Source: Hirschia sp. (GTDB lineage Bacteria > Pseudomonadota > Alphaproteobacteria > Caulobacterales > Hyphomonadaceae). From it: a stretch of 44,325 nucleotides of DNA. Below, one piece after another: positions 8,819 to 19,100 of this stretch. The notes beneath the pieces are model-generated. The model was not told the DNA's origin and did not search any database. It was given only the letters and a program-made list of their open reading frames with translations. Where the stretch lies: positions 1-44,325 of the forward strand of contig PAQI01000037.1 of the NCBI GenBank assembly GCA_002709235.1, in the 5' to 3' direction. Each line of letters opens with the position of its first letter. Positions within the stretch are counted from its first letter, which is position 1. The translations under genes were made by a program, and so were the position numbers.

Positions 8819-8904
8819 TCGAGACGGTTTGCATTTGTGCAAAGACCTGCCAGAAACAGGCAAATACTGGCTAGAATATCCAGGCAGATTTCCAGAGTAG
8901 CATC

Positions 8905-10389
8905 ATGATCAGCACCCATATCGACGACATCTTCGACATTATTGCGAATAAGCGAGTGCTGTGCATCGGCGACCTGATGCTTGACCGCTATATCTATGGC
9001 GATGTGAAACGGATCTCGCCGGAAGCGCCGATTCCGATTCTGCGCAAGGGCGATGAGCGTGAAATGCTGGGTGCGGTCGGCAATGTCGCTCGCAATGTCG
9101 TGTCACTGGGCGGCAAGGTGACATTGCTGAGTGTGGTGGGCGATGATGAAATCGGCCGACGTCTTGCGGATCTCATCGCTGAAGAAGAAGGTATTGAGGG
9201 CGATCTCATTCCCATGCGTGACCGGCGCACGACCCTGAAGACCAGGTTTGTCGCCAATGGTCAGCAATTATTGCGTGTGGATGTTGAAGATTCCCATTCG
9301 ATTTCAGCACATGATGAAGAAGACCTCATTCGGGCTATCGAGGAAGAGACTGCGCGTTGCGATGCTGTGCTGGTGTCCGACTACGCAAAGGGTACCGTGA
9401 CCAGCAATGTGCTGGCTGCAGTGGTCAAAGCCGCTGCACGACATGGAAAGCCCGTTGTCGCCGATCCCAAGGGCCTCGATTTTGAACGCTATGGCGCAGT
9501 CGATCTCCTAAAGCCTAACGCAGCGGAATTGTCGGCGGCGCTGAACATGCCCACCGACACGGATGAAGATATCGAAAAGGCGTTGAACGCCGCCAGCGAG
9601 CGCTATCCTGCCAAGGCTGTATTGGTGACGCGATCATCAAAGGGGCTCAGCTATCTCAAGGAGGATGGCAAGATCGTGCATCTGCGCTCCAAGCCATTGG
9701 AAGTCTATGACGTCTCAGGTGCAGGCGATACATCACTGGCAGCTCTGGGTCTCGGTGTTGCCGGTGGTGTCGACATGCACGGCGTCTGTGAACTGGCGCT
9801 TGCAGCTTCCAGTGTGGCCGTGACGAAAGTCGGCACGGCTGCGGTGTTTTCTGAAGAGGTCAAAACCTTTGTCAGGGGGCGGCGCTCTCGTCTGGATGCG
9901 CCGGACAAGGTCATGAATCTGGAAGAAGCACTATTGCAGATTGCCACATGGAAGGATGCTGGCCGCAGAATCGGTTTCACCAATGGTTGTTTCGACATTC
10001 TTCATGCAGGCCATATCTCACTGTTGCGGGATGCACGCCGCCGTTGCGATCGGCTGGTAGTCGGTCTGAACTCCAATGAATCCGTGCGCCGCCTGAAAGG
10101 TGCCGAACGTCCGGTCAATTCAGGTGAGGACCGTGCACGCGTGCTCTCGGCTCTGGAGGCTGTGGATCTGGTTGTCGAGTTCGAAGACGACACGCCCCAC
10201 GACCTGATCATGGCGCTGCGACCGGACCTTCTCGTCAAGGGTGGCGACTACACCATCGACACTATCGTCGGTGCACAGGAAGTCATCGGCTGGGGTGGAG
10301 ACGTCCACATTGCAGGCTTGCTGGATGGCCGATCAACCACAGGCATTCTTGCCAGGGGCAGCAAGACAACGAAACCGAACGAGGATTGA
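8905..10389 (+). CDS. hldE: Bifunctional heptose-7-phosphate kinase / heptose-1-phosphate adenylyltransferase
   Basis: Makes ADP-heptose for the lipopolysaccharide inner core. The N-terminal half (about residues 1-330) is a ribokinase-type sugar kinase with VLCIGDLMLDRYIYGDVKRISPEAP, GAVGNVARN and the ATP/catalytic motif DVSGAGDTSLAAL. The C-terminal half (about 350-490) is a nucleotidyltransferase with FTNGCFDILHAGHISLL (HxGH motif) and LVVGLNSNESVRRLKG. The 494-residue length fits the fused enzyme. Transcribed divergently from the photolyase operon across a 166-bp gap. The stop lies in a palindrome shared with the convergent DUF3089 gene. Confidence 0.96.
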   Translation: MISTHIDDIFDIIANKRVLCIGDLMLDRYIYGDVKRISPEAPIPILRKGDEREMLGAVGNVARNVVSLGGKVTLLSVVGDDEIGRRLADLIAEEEGIEGDLIPMRDRRTTLKTRFVANGQQLLRVDVEDSHSISAHDEEDLIRAIEEETARCDAVLVSDYAKGTVTSNVLAAVVKAAARHGKPVVADPKGLDFERYGAVDLLKPNAAELSAALNMPTDTDEDIEKALNAASERYPAKAVLVTRSSKGLSYLKEDGKIVHLRSKPLEVYDVSGAGDTSLAALGLGVAGGVDMHGVCELALAASSVAVTKVGTAAVFSEEVKTFVRGRRSRLDAPDKVMNLEEALLQIATWKDAGRRIGFTNGCFDILHAGHISLLRDARRRCDRLVVGLNSNESVRRLKGAERPVNSGEDRARVLSALEAVDLVVEFEDDTPHDLIMALRPDLLVKGGDYTIDTIVGAQEVIGWGGDVHIAGLLDGRSTTGILARGSKTTKPNED

Positions 10390-10398
10390 TCAATCCTC
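10381..10398. repeat. 18-bp perfect palindrome at convergent stop codons
   Basis: GAGGATTGATCAATCCTC reads identically on both strands. It holds the last codons and stop of hldE and of the DUF3089 gene, so both proteins end in -NED. It could form a 7-bp stem with a GATC loop, but no T-run follows on either strand, so a classical terminator is unlikely. Confidence 0.6.
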
Positions 10399-11697
10399 AT
10401 TATTACCCGCATCCTCGTCCCGGCCACGCAGCGCTGACGATGGATTGACCAGCGCATCCTGAACTTCATTGATAGGCGCATCCTGAATGGAGATGCTGTC
10501 TCCCATGGGAGGGGCAGGTCTGGCCCCATGCTCAAGCAGCCAGCTGATGGCAGCCTTGGCACGCAGCTCTGCATTGTCCTCGATATCAGCGTAGAACAGG
10601 TTGAAATCAGGCGTCTTGAAGCGGGCACCCAACCGGATCGAGCGACGCAGCTGGCTTTCGCGCGGGCGATCCGTGATCAGAACGCCATCCACGCATTGCG
10701 TGGCAACCGCACCGGGAAGAATCGCCGGGTCTGAATCGCTGTCCAGTCCCGAAGCACTGGCACCGCCGCGATGAAGGCGCTTGGGTGCAAAATCGCTATT
10801 GGTGGACCACAGCAATGGATTGATACAGACGAGGCGTCGCCCTGTAGTCGAGAGCAGCGTACCATCCTCATTCCAGCTCTTGGATCGATTGCGAAATCTG
10901 TCAGCCTCGCTGTCATCGCCATCCAGAACCACGCCCCAGGACACGACACATCCAAAGTCATCGGCTTTCTCACAGGCCGCAAGACCTTCCAGCTGCGTGT
11001 TGAACAGATCCATGGGAACAGCTGAATCAATCAGATAGGCAGCGACAAGCCGTTCCTGCATGCGCGGTGTATTGAAGCGTTCTGCCAGCAGGCGCTGAGC
11101 ATACAAACCGCCTTGCTGAATGCCGACAATGATGATCGCACGGCCGCGATTGCGGTCATTCATATAGGTATCGAACGCGTTGAGAATATCCGAATAGGCA
11201 AGCGATAGAGACTGACGCGAATCCTCGCCAAAATTCAGCTCTGTCAGCAAGGTCGCCTGTCTGTAACGCGGCGCATATATCGCACCAGCCCTCGCAAAGG
11301 GCCGCGCGTGATTGGGCAATATGTCCCGCTCAAGACGCTTCGTCGCCTTGGCGTCGTCTATCGGAGCGTTCCATTGGGTTGACGCAAAATAGGTTGTTGG
11401 ATGGATGAAGAACACATCGACACCCCAACCCTTTTCCCATGCGCCGGGCGGTGGCTCGCTGGGATAGATCGCCCAGCTTGAGGCTTGGGAATAGTCAGGC
11501 TCCGGTGGCGGAACATAGGTTTGGAACGGCGTTCTTGGATTGATGATCCAGCGAAAGATATTGTCCCTGAATCCGATGACGACAGCGATCAGGAAAACCG
11601 CAACCGCAAGAAAGGCGATGAAACCATAGCGCAGCCCGCGACGTTTACTTATCGGTGGTGCCTTGGCGTCATCCGAAGACTGGTGTTGATGTTCCAA
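10390..11697 (-). CDS. DUF3089 (alpha/beta-hydrolase-like) membrane-anchored protein with missing nucleophile
   Basis: The 435-residue protein has a short cytosolic N-terminus, one transmembrane helix at about residues 25-46 (YGFIAFLAVAVFLIAVVIGF) and a large periplasmic domain. Segments VDVFFIHPTTYFASTQWN and RAIIIVGIQQGGLYAQRLL fit the DUF3089 family, an alpha/beta-hydrolase-like group of unknown substrate. In that family the elbow is normally GHSQG; here it reads GIQQG, with Gln194 at the expected serine. A standard serine hydrolase mechanism is therefore doubtful. The family call is from recalled pattern, not a search. Confidence 0.75.
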   Translation of the reverse strand: MEHQHQSSDDAKAPPISKRRGLRYGFIAFLAVAVFLIAVVIGFRDNIFRWIINPRTPFQTYVPPPEPDYSQASSWAIYPSEPPPGAWEKGWGVDVFFIHPTTYFASTQWNAPIDDAKATKRLERDILPNHARPFARAGAIYAPRYRQATLLTELNFGEDSRQSLSLAYSDILNAFDTYMNDRNRGRAIIIVGIQQGGLYAQRLLAERFNTPRMQERLVAAYLIDSAVPMDLFNTQLEGLAACEKADDFGCVVSWGVVLDGDDSEADRFRNRSKSWNEDGTLLSTTGRRLVCINPLLWSTNSDFAPKRLHRGGASASGLDSDSDPAILPGAVATQCVDGVLITDRPRESQLRRSIRLGARFKTPDFNLFYADIEDNAELRAKAAISWLLEHGARPAPPMGDSISIQDAPINEVQDALVNPSSALRGRDEDAGNNED

Positions 11698-11990
11698 TGG
11701 ATATTTGTCCTGTTAGGCCGTGACATACTGAAATGCGGGTTGTCGGATCAAACGCTACAACAATGATCAAACACCGCTCTTTGTTCCATCATTGTGGCCA
11801 CCTTGCGATCTCTACTGAACTTCAATGATCGAATCCATTTTGTTGACTGTAAATTCGCCGTAATTGCCCGCCACCGAATGGTATCTGAAACGTTTCAGCA
11901 TCATATCCTTTTGGAAACCCCTTTGTGTCACCATGTGGTGTCACATGACCTGTATTTATAAGCCCCACGCGGCTTTGCCAACGGAATGAC
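11698..11990. other. Intergenic region with two palindromes upstream of the DUF502 gene
   Basis: No gene is apparent in this divergent gap. A perfect 14-bp palindrome CTGAAACGTTTCAG lies at 11885-11898. A 22-bp near-palindrome lies at 11924-11945, with arms TGTGTCACC and GGTGTCACA (one mismatched pair). They sit about 92-106 and 45-67 bases before the DUF502 start and could be operators. The regulator is unknown. Confidence 0.5.
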
Positions 11991-12755
11991 ATGTCCAACA
12001 CACCGGATGACGACGAAAACACAAACCTGTTCACAGGCCAGCCGCGCAAACGCAGCAGCTTGCTGAGCTGGCTGCGCGGGCGATTCCTCGCCGGGATCGT
12101 CGTCGCCGCACCTATTGGCATCACGGTGTTTCTCGTCTGGAAATTCATCGAATTCGTGGACAGCACGGTCAAGCCACTGATCCCTGATCGGTGGAATCCT
12201 GAGACTTACACGCAATTCGCGCTACCCGGTCTCGGTCTGGTCTTCGCGGTCGTCGGGCTCATCCTGATCGGAACCATTGCCGCCAACCTGCTTGGCAAGT
12301 CCCTGCTGAATGTCGGTGACTGGCTGATCGGTCGTGTACCATTCGTCCGCTCGATTCACATGACGCTGAAACAGGTCATCTCGATCTTCACCTCGGGCCA
12401 GTCACGCAGCTTCCGTGAAGTCGTGATGGTGGAATATCCACGCAAGAATTCCTGGGCGATAGGGTTTGTCACATCAGAGGTCAAAGGTGAGCTGGCCGAG
12501 AAAACACCAGGAATGGTCGGGGTATTCGTCCCAACGACACCCAACCCGACATCCGGATTTTTGATCTATGTCGACCGGTCCGAGACCAAGACACTCAACA
12601 TGTCCGTCGAGGAAGGTGCCAAGCTGATTATTTCAGCCGGTCTGGTCGTGCCCGAACCTGCCGAGCCTGAGATGAATTCAGACAATGCCGACGATTTCAG
12701 GAGCAAGGTCTCCAGATTGCTGCCAAGCTTTGATCGCAAGACAGGCTCTGAATAA
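11991..12755 (+). CDS. DUF502 family inner-membrane protein
   Basis: The 254-residue protein has a charged N-terminus ending in an arginine-rich stretch. Two transmembrane helices follow, at about 33-55 (FLAGIVVAAPIGITVFLVW) and 75-100 (LPGLGLVFAVVGLILIGTIA). A soluble C-terminal domain has the family segments FVRSIHMTLKQVISIF and GVFVPTTPNPTSGFLIYV. The function of DUF502 is not established. The gene habitually sits beside recG in alphaproteobacteria, as here, where it ends 6 bp from the convergent recG stop. The start ATG is followed by an acidic soluble stretch; there is no good Shine-Dalgarno sequence beyond GGAATGAC. Confidence 0.88.
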   Translation: MSNTPDDDENTNLFTGQPRKRSSLLSWLRGRFLAGIVVAAPIGITVFLVWKFIEFVDSTVKPLIPDRWNPETYTQFALPGLGLVFAVVGLILIGTIAANLLGKSLLNVGDWLIGRVPFVRSIHMTLKQVISIFTSGQSRSFREVVMVEYPRKNSWAIGFVTSEVKGELAEKTPGMVGVFVPTTPNPTSGFLIYVDRSETKTLNMSVEEGAKLIISAGLVVPEPAEPEMNSDNADDFRSKVSRLLPSFDRKTGSE

Positions 12756-12761
12756 ACAGCG

Positions 12762-14831
12762 TCAGCTCTTGATGACCTCAGAAGCGCGAGGCGCGAACAA
12801 CTCTCTCACCAATCTGATGGACTGTCCTCTAGTGCTGTCCAGATCAGGATCCTGATTGATCAGATATTTGATGTCGCTCCTGACAATCTCGAACAGGGCA
12901 GCATCCTGCGTCAGGTCCACAACACGAAAATCAGGCAGGCCGGACTGCTTCAGTCCCAGAAGGTCTCCGGGGCCTCGCTGCTTGAAATCTGCTTCGGCAA
13001 TCTCGAACCCATCTTCTGTCTTGCGCAACACATCCAGCCGATCATGCCCGCCTTGAGTGAGCGGCGGCTTGTATAGCAGCAGGCAGGAGGAGTCCTTGTC
13101 TCCTCGTCCCACTCGGCCTCGCAACTGGTGCAACTGCGCAAGCCCGAATTTCTCGGCATGCTCAATCACCATGATCGTGGCCTCTGGCACATCAACCCCA
13201 ACCTCTACCACTGTTGTTGCAACCAGGACTGAAGCGTCGCCCTTGCGAAACGCTTCAAGAGCGGCGTCCTTGTCGGCATGGGCCAGCTTGCCATGCACCA
13301 GCGCCACTGGCTTTCGCACACGCGCGGCGAGTATGTCGCGGCGACGCTCGGCAGCGGCATCCTCTGCCTCTTCTGAATCAACCGCGGGGCAGACCCAGAA
13401 AGCCCGCTCTCCGCGTTCCGTAGCCTTGGCCACAGCTTGCATCACCTCATCAACGCGCGTGGTCGGCGCGACACGGGTGACGATGGGTTTGCGGCCTGCG
13501 GGCTTTTCGTCAAGGATCGAGCTTTGCAGATCGCCTTGTAGCGCTGCCGAAAGTGTCCGTGGGATTGGCGTGGCACTCATCATCAAAGTGTGCGGCGCGA
13601 TGCCCTTCGATGTCAGTTTCATCCTGTCAGCGACACCAAAGCGATGCTGTTCATCAATGACGATCAGGCCCAGATTATCGACGACAACGCTGTCCTGATA
13701 AAGCGCCTGCGTTCCCGAAAGACAGTGCAACTCACCCTTTGCCACGGCATCCAGCATGGCTTTTTTCTCTGATGCCTTGTTGCGTCCGGTGAAGGCGGCA
13801 CAGTGAAATCCGAGCGGGGCGAGGAAGTTTTCCAGGCCCTCGGCCTGCTGGCGTGCCAATACCTCGGTGGGGGACATGAACAGCGTAGCTTTTCCGGCTG
13901 CCGCTGCCTGCGCAATCGCCAATGCCGCCACCAATGTCTTGCCCGCACCCACATCACCCTGAACGATCCTGCGCATGGGTGTCTTGCGTGACATGTCCGA
14001 GCGAATATCGTCATAGGCTCGCATCTGTGCGTGGGTTGGCTGGAATGGCAATGCCGCGAGCAAGTCCTGCACGACATGCGGATTGGGCGGGATCGGTTCA
14101 GCCCTGCGTTTCTCGCGTACCAATCGGGCCTGCGCGACCGCAACTTCGCGCGCCAACACCTCGTCATAGGCCAGTCGCTTACGGGCCAGTTCAAACGCAG
14201 CCGGATCGTGCTTTTCCGGACGGTGAAGCCCCTTGAGCGCCTCAAGGAAGCCGGGCCAGCGGTTCTTCTCGATCAGGTGTGGATCGCTCCAGGGCGGCAA
14301 TTCCTCCACCGTCTCCAGCGCCGCCTTGATCACCTTTTGCAGCAACCGACCTGTCACGCCCGCACTCATCCGGTAAACCGGCTCGACCTCGGGCAGAGTC
14401 TCGTCCTTCTCCGGGTCGCAGACATGATCCGGATGCACGATTTGCCGTTCGGCGTTGAAATCCTCAACCTTGCCGGAGACCAGCACTTCCTTGTTCATGG
14501 GAAAGGTGGACTGCAGCCATCTCGGATTGGCCCGGAAATAGACCAGCGTGAGCACGCCCGTATCATCCGTCAGCCGGATGCGCGTGGGAGCAGACCCATG
14601 ACCGACGCGCACGGAATTCACATGCGCGCGCACCGTGGCGATCTCATCGAACTGCATGGCAGCGATGTTCTCGCGCGGCCGCCGATCAATCCAGCTGACG
14701 GGCAGGTGAAACAGCAGATCCAGAATCCGGTCGCCTCCCACCAGTTTGGCGACAAGCGGAGTCGTCTTCGGGCCAAGACCGGGCAGGCTGTCCAGCGCAG
14801 CAAAATATGGAAACAATATCTGCGGTCTCAT
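12762..14831 (-). CDS. recG: ATP-dependent DNA helicase RecG
   Basis: Branch-migrating helicase that regresses stalled forks and processes Holliday junctions. At 689 residues it has the normal length. The N-terminal wedge/OB domain begins LDSLPGLGPKTTPLVAKL. Walker A is GDVGAGKTLVA, the Walker B/motif II is VIDEQHRFGV, motif III is [12 protein letters not shown], and the C-terminal helicase domain has [32 protein letters not shown] and FKQRGPGDLLGLKQSG. Convergent with DUF502 and divergent from a lipoprotein gene. No anomaly seen. Confidence 0.97.
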   Translation of the reverse strand: MRPQILFPYFAALDSLPGLGPKTTPLVAKLVGGDRILDLLFHLPVSWIDRRPRENIAAMQFDEIATVRAHVNSVRVGHGSAPTRIRLTDDTGVLTLVYFRANPRWLQSTFPMNKEVLVSGKVEDFNAERQIVHPDHVCDPEKDETLPEVEPVYRMSAGVTGRLLQKVIKAALETVEELPPWSDPHLIEKNRWPGFLEALKGLHRPEKHDPAAFELARKRLAYDEVLAREVAVAQARLVREKRRAEPIPPNPHVVQDLLAALPFQPTHAQMRAYDDIRSDMSRKTPMRRIVQGDVGAGKTLVAALAIAQAAAAGKATLFMSPTEVLARQQAEGLENFLAPLGFHCAAFTGRNKASEKKAMLDAVAKGELHCLSGTQALYQDSVVVDNLGLIVIDEQHRFGVADRMKLTSKGIAPHTLMMSATPIPRTLSAALQGDLQSSILDEKPAGRKPIVTRVAPTTRVDEVMQAVAKATERGERAFWVCPAVDSEEAEDAAAERRRDILAARVRKPVALVHGKLAHADKDAALEAFRKGDASVLVATTVVEVGVDVPEATIMVIEHAEKFGLAQLHQLRGRVGRGDKDSSCLLLYKPPLTQGGHDRLDVLRKTEDGFEIAEADFKQRGPGDLLGLKQSGLPDFRVVDLTQDAALFEIVRSDIKYLINQDPDLDSTRGQSIRLVRELFAPRASEVIKS

Positions 14832-14968
14832 CTCGGATTCTTGCTCTGGCTTGTGACGAAGCTAGGCTGAGCCGCCCTGACTGACAATCCGGCCTTGGGG
14901 TAGAGTTTCATGCCTTGAGCTTTGACCAAGTCATGCTTAATGCTCGGATATAGGCGAGGGGCGTGATC

Positions 14969-15670
14969 ATGAAAACCGGATTGTTGAAAGTGGTCGCGCT
15001 CACATTGATGCTCTCAATGCAGATCAGCTGCGGCCGCGATGATCCTGCAGCCTTGCCCACCGAACTGGAAATATCCAGGCAAGCACCAGGCCCGGATGTT
15101 CCTCTGATCAGGTCAAAGGGTGATGTGTTCATCTCCGACCGTTTCGCAATGTCGATCCGCAAACCCAGAGGCTGGCATGCCCAGACGCCGGATGACATGC
15201 TCGTGGCGCGCGACAGGGGAGCAGACATTCTTGCCACCGGCAGCAAGACTGCCCGTCAGGCGCAGGAAACCGCCAATGCGCGAACCTTCCACCTTGTCAG
15301 CTTTTTCCAGACCCCGCCCGGAAAGCCCGTTCCATTCAATGCAAATCTGGCAGTCATCGTCGAGGATATCTCACATGCGCCGTCCATCCAGTCAGGCAGT
15401 GATTATCTCCGCGCCCTGAAATCAGGACTGACGAAAACCGCTTTGAACTACAGCTTCGAGCCGACACCCGCCAAAATCACCATAGACGGCAAGGATTTCG
15501 ATCGGTTGGTCGCCAGCCTCTCACCAGCGTCAGACATCGAGATCCGCCAGGAATATGCCAGCTATGTCTCGGGCGGCTTCGTGATCTGCCTGATCATGAC
15601 CTACATGAACGATGCCCAGCACGAAGATATCGAAAAGGCCATCAGAACCATGACACTTGATTGGGATTGA
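14969..15670 (+). CDS. Putative lipoprotein of unknown function
   Basis: The chosen ATG lies 8 bases after a GAGGGG ribosome-binding site; an in-frame GTG six bases earlier is too close to that site. The 233-residue product starts MKTGLLKVVALTLMLSMQIS then Cys, an imperfect lipobox (Q-I-S-C), so lipidation is probable but not certain. The mature part has a SIRKPRGWHAQTPDDMLVARD segment and ends in alternating hydrophobic strands. That layout recalls small PsbP/DcrB-like folds, but I do not claim the family. It is inserted between recG and sdhE, which are often direct neighbours in alphaproteobacteria. Confidence 0.75.
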   Translation: MKTGLLKVVALTLMLSMQISCGRDDPAALPTELEISRQAPGPDVPLIRSKGDVFISDRFAMSIRKPRGWHAQTPDDMLVARDRGADILATGSKTARQAQETANARTFHLVSFFQTPPGKPVPFNANLAVIVEDISHAPSIQSGSDYLRALKSGLTKTALNYSFEPTPAKITIDGKDFDRLVASLSPASDIEIRQEYASYVSGGFVICLIMTYMNDAQHEDIEKAIRTMTLDWD

Positions 15671-15799
15671 TGCGTTCAGGTCTTCAATACAGCATCAGCT
15701 ACCCACGAAGACGTGGCAATCACTCTATCTTTGACCTATGTGACTGTAGATCCAGTGCTCGCTCTGCGGGCCCACAAATAACACCCCGGAGACGCATTT

Positions 15800-16069
15800 A
15801 TGGATGCTCGCAGGAAAAAGCTGCTGTTTCGCGCCAATCACCGAGGCTTCAAGGAGATGGACCTGATCATGGGCCATTTCGCGGAAGCCAATCTGGAATT
15901 CATGACAGACGTCCAACTTGACCAGTTCGAAGCCCTGATGGATGCGCCTGATCAGGATGTATATGCATGGATCGTCGGGACAGGCGACATACCAGAAACC
16001 TATCAGGGCGACGTGCTCGAACAGCTGCGCGCCTTTGATGTTTCCACTATTTTGCAGAATCCCGGCTGA
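15800..16069 (+). CDS. sdhE: Succinate dehydrogenase flavinylation factor SdhE
   Basis: Small cytosolic assembly factor that promotes covalent FAD attachment to SdhA (formerly DUF339/CptB). The 89-residue protein carries the signature HRGFKEMDLIMGHF (the RGxxE motif, residues 15-19) and the conserved helix FEALMDAPDQDVYAWI. The ribosome-binding site CGGAGA lies 8-9 bases upstream. Directly followed by mfd (32-bp gap), the common alphaproteobacterial order. Confidence 0.93.
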   Translation: MDARRKKLLFRANHRGFKEMDLIMGHFAEANLEFMTDVQLDQFEALMDAPDQDVYAWIVGTGDIPETYQGDVLEQLRAFDVSTILQNPG

Positions 16070-16101
16070 CAATTGGCCCAAAACATTGTTAGCCCCTCCT
16101 G

Positions 16102-19100
16102 ATGAAAGTCTGGGATGTCGTCGCGGGGCTCAAACGCCCTCAGGAAATCAGTGAAGCGCCTTTTGGTGCTGATGTCAGGATCCTTGTCGAAGCGTTGGTC
16201 AAGCGCGGCGGCGCGGGTTGCTTCATAGCGCGCGATGAAAGGCAGGCCCTGTCGGTCGCCGCGCTTGCACGTTTCTTCCGCCCGGATCTGGAATTGCTGC
16301 TGTTTCCCGGCTGGGATTGCCTGCCTTATGACCGTGTGAGCCCTTCAGCCCAGTCTGCCGCACAGCGCTGCGCAACACTGGCCCGACTGGCGCACAGGCA
16401 TGGCGATGCGCCCCTCATGGTGGTTGCGACAGCATCCGCCATGGTCCAGCGTGCCGCGCCGCGCAGCGCGCTCGCCAAGGCGTCCTTTGCGGCAGCCGTC
16501 AATGCCGATGTCGACCAGAAATCCCTGCAATCATATCTCGAGATCAACGGTTACTCGCGCACCGATATCGTCCGTGAACCGGGCGAATATGCCATTCGTG
16601 GTGGCATTATCGATATCTTCCCGCCCGACAATACCGAACCCGTCCGGCTGGATTTCTTCGGACAGACCCTGGATACGCTGCGCAGCTTCGATCCAGAGAC
16701 CCAGCGCTCGACCGGAAACCTCAAGACCATATCTCTGGCACCGGTCAGTGAGATCTTCTTCGACGACGATGCGCTCACGATGTTCCGTCGGGGATATATG
16801 GAGAATTTCGGTCCACCTGCCGGTGACCCGATGTTTGAGGCCGTCAAGGTTCGTATCAGGCGGCAAGGGCTGGAGCATTGGCTACCCTTGTTCCATGATA
16901 AGCTGGAGACATTGTTCGACTATCTTGGCCCTGATGCACTGATCGGCACGACCACTGCTGCGCATGCAGCAGCGCGCGAACGCCTGGAACTTGTCCGCGA
17001 TTACCATGGCGCGCGCATGCATGCTGGTGGCGGAGACGTCCAGCATGCCAAGGTGCTGCCGCCAACAGCATTATATCTTTCTGAAGATGAGTTCGAAGAA
17101 CGTCTGTCATCGGGCGCAAGCATCCGCTTTCACCCCTATGAAATGCCTGAAGCAAAAGACCAGTTGTTCGGCGGCACATCGCCAGCACGGGATTTTGCCG
17201 TCGAGCGTGCCAATCCGGATGTAAATGTCTTTGACGCTGTGGTTGCCTATGGCCGCGCCCAGATGGAAAAGAAGCGCAAGCTGGTGATCGCGGCATGGTC
17301 AGCAGGGTCCAAGGACCGGCTGGCGACCATGCTGTCCGATCACGGGCTGGACGACATCATGCCAGTGGAAAACTGGGAGCAGGCGCGCAATTCCCCCGGA
17401 CCGGTGATCAGCGCAACGCCGATTGAATCCGGCTTTGAATCAGATGATCTGGCCATATTGGCTGAACAGGACATCCTCGGTGACAAGCTGGCGCGCCCCC
17501 GCAAGAAGCGCAAGACGGCCAATTTTATCGCCGAGATTTCTTCGCTGAGTCCTGGTGATCTGGTCGTGCATGTCGACCATGGAATCGGACGCTATGAAGG
17601 CCTGCGCACGGTCGAATTCGGCGATGCCGCGCATGACTGTCTGGAACTGGTCTATGCTGGCGGCGACAAGGTGCTTGTGCCCGTCGAGAACATCGAACTG
17701 GTCACGCGTTTTGGTGCGGGCAGCGAGAACGCGCTGGACAAGCTGGGCGGTGGCGGTTGGCAGACGCGCAAGGCCCGCGCCAAGCGCGACATTCTGGAAA
17801 TGGCCGAGGACCTCATTCGCATCGCCGCCGAGCGCGAATTGCGCAAGGCCGAAAAGACAGCCCGTCCGGACGGACTGTTCGACGAATTTTGCGCACGTTT
17901 TCCCTATGAGGAAACAGACGACCAGCTCAACGCTATTGATGATGCCATTTCCGACCTTGGCTCGGGCAAGCCAATGGATCGTCTGGTCTGTGGAGATGTG
18001 GGTTTCGGCAAGACAGAAGTTGCCCTGCGCACGGCCTTTATCGCCGCCATGCAGGGCATGCAGGTCGCCATCATTGCGCCGACAACCTTGCTCGCGCGCC
18101 AGCACTTCAAGACATTTTCATCGCGCTTTGAAGGCTGGCCGATCGAGGTGCGTCACCTGTCGCGCTTCGTGTCCACCAAGGATGCAAACAAGACGCGCGA
18201 GATGATTACCAATGGCACGTGTGATGTCGTCGTTGGTACGCATGCCTTGCTGTCCAAACAGGTCAACTTCAAGCGCCTCGGTCTGCTGGTCGTGGATGAG
18301 GAGCAACGCTTCGGCGTCAAGCACAAGGAACGGCTCAAGGAACTGAAAGCCGATGTTCATGTGCTGACGCTGTCCGCCACGCCGATCCCGCGAACCCTCC
18401 AGCTGGCACTGACCGGGATACGCGACCTGTCGATCATCGCCACGCCGCCCATCGACCGCTTGTCGGTGCGCACCTATGTGATGGAGTTCGACAATGTCTC
18501 GATTCGCGAGGCCCTGTTGCGCGAACGCTATCGCGGTGGGCAGGCCTATTACATCGCACCGCGCGTATCAGACCTGCCTTTCCTTGAGCGCTTCCTGAAA
18601 GAGGAAGTGCCGGAAGTCTCCTTCCTGACGGCGCATGGCCAGATGCCATCCAATCAGCTCGAAGACATCATGACCAAGTTCTATGAGGGGCAGGCGGATG
18701 TACTCCTGTCCACCACCATCGTGGAATCAGGCATCGATATTCCGCGCGCCAACACCATGATCATCCATCGCGCCGACATGTTCGGCCTGGCCCAGCTCTA
18801 CCAGTTGCGCGGACGGGTCGGGCGGGCAAAGCTGCGTGCCTATGCCTACCTCACCACCAAGAAGGACATGCTGCTCACGGATGCTGCTGAAAAGCGTCTG
18901 AAAGTGCTTCAGTCTCTCGACAGTCTGGGGGCAGGGTTCATGCTCGCCAGCCATGACCTCGACATGCGCGGCGGCGGGAACCTCCTGGGAGACTCACAGT
19001 CTGGCCATGTGCGCGAAGTGGGGGTCGAGCTTTACCAGCAAATGCTGGAGGATGCCGTCAAGGCGCTGCGTACCGGCGATTCCGAACCCATGGATGACTG

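Noticed and set aside
14031-14870. Open frame antisense to recG
   Set aside because: Composition typical of antisense translation of a GC-rich gene; recG is intact.
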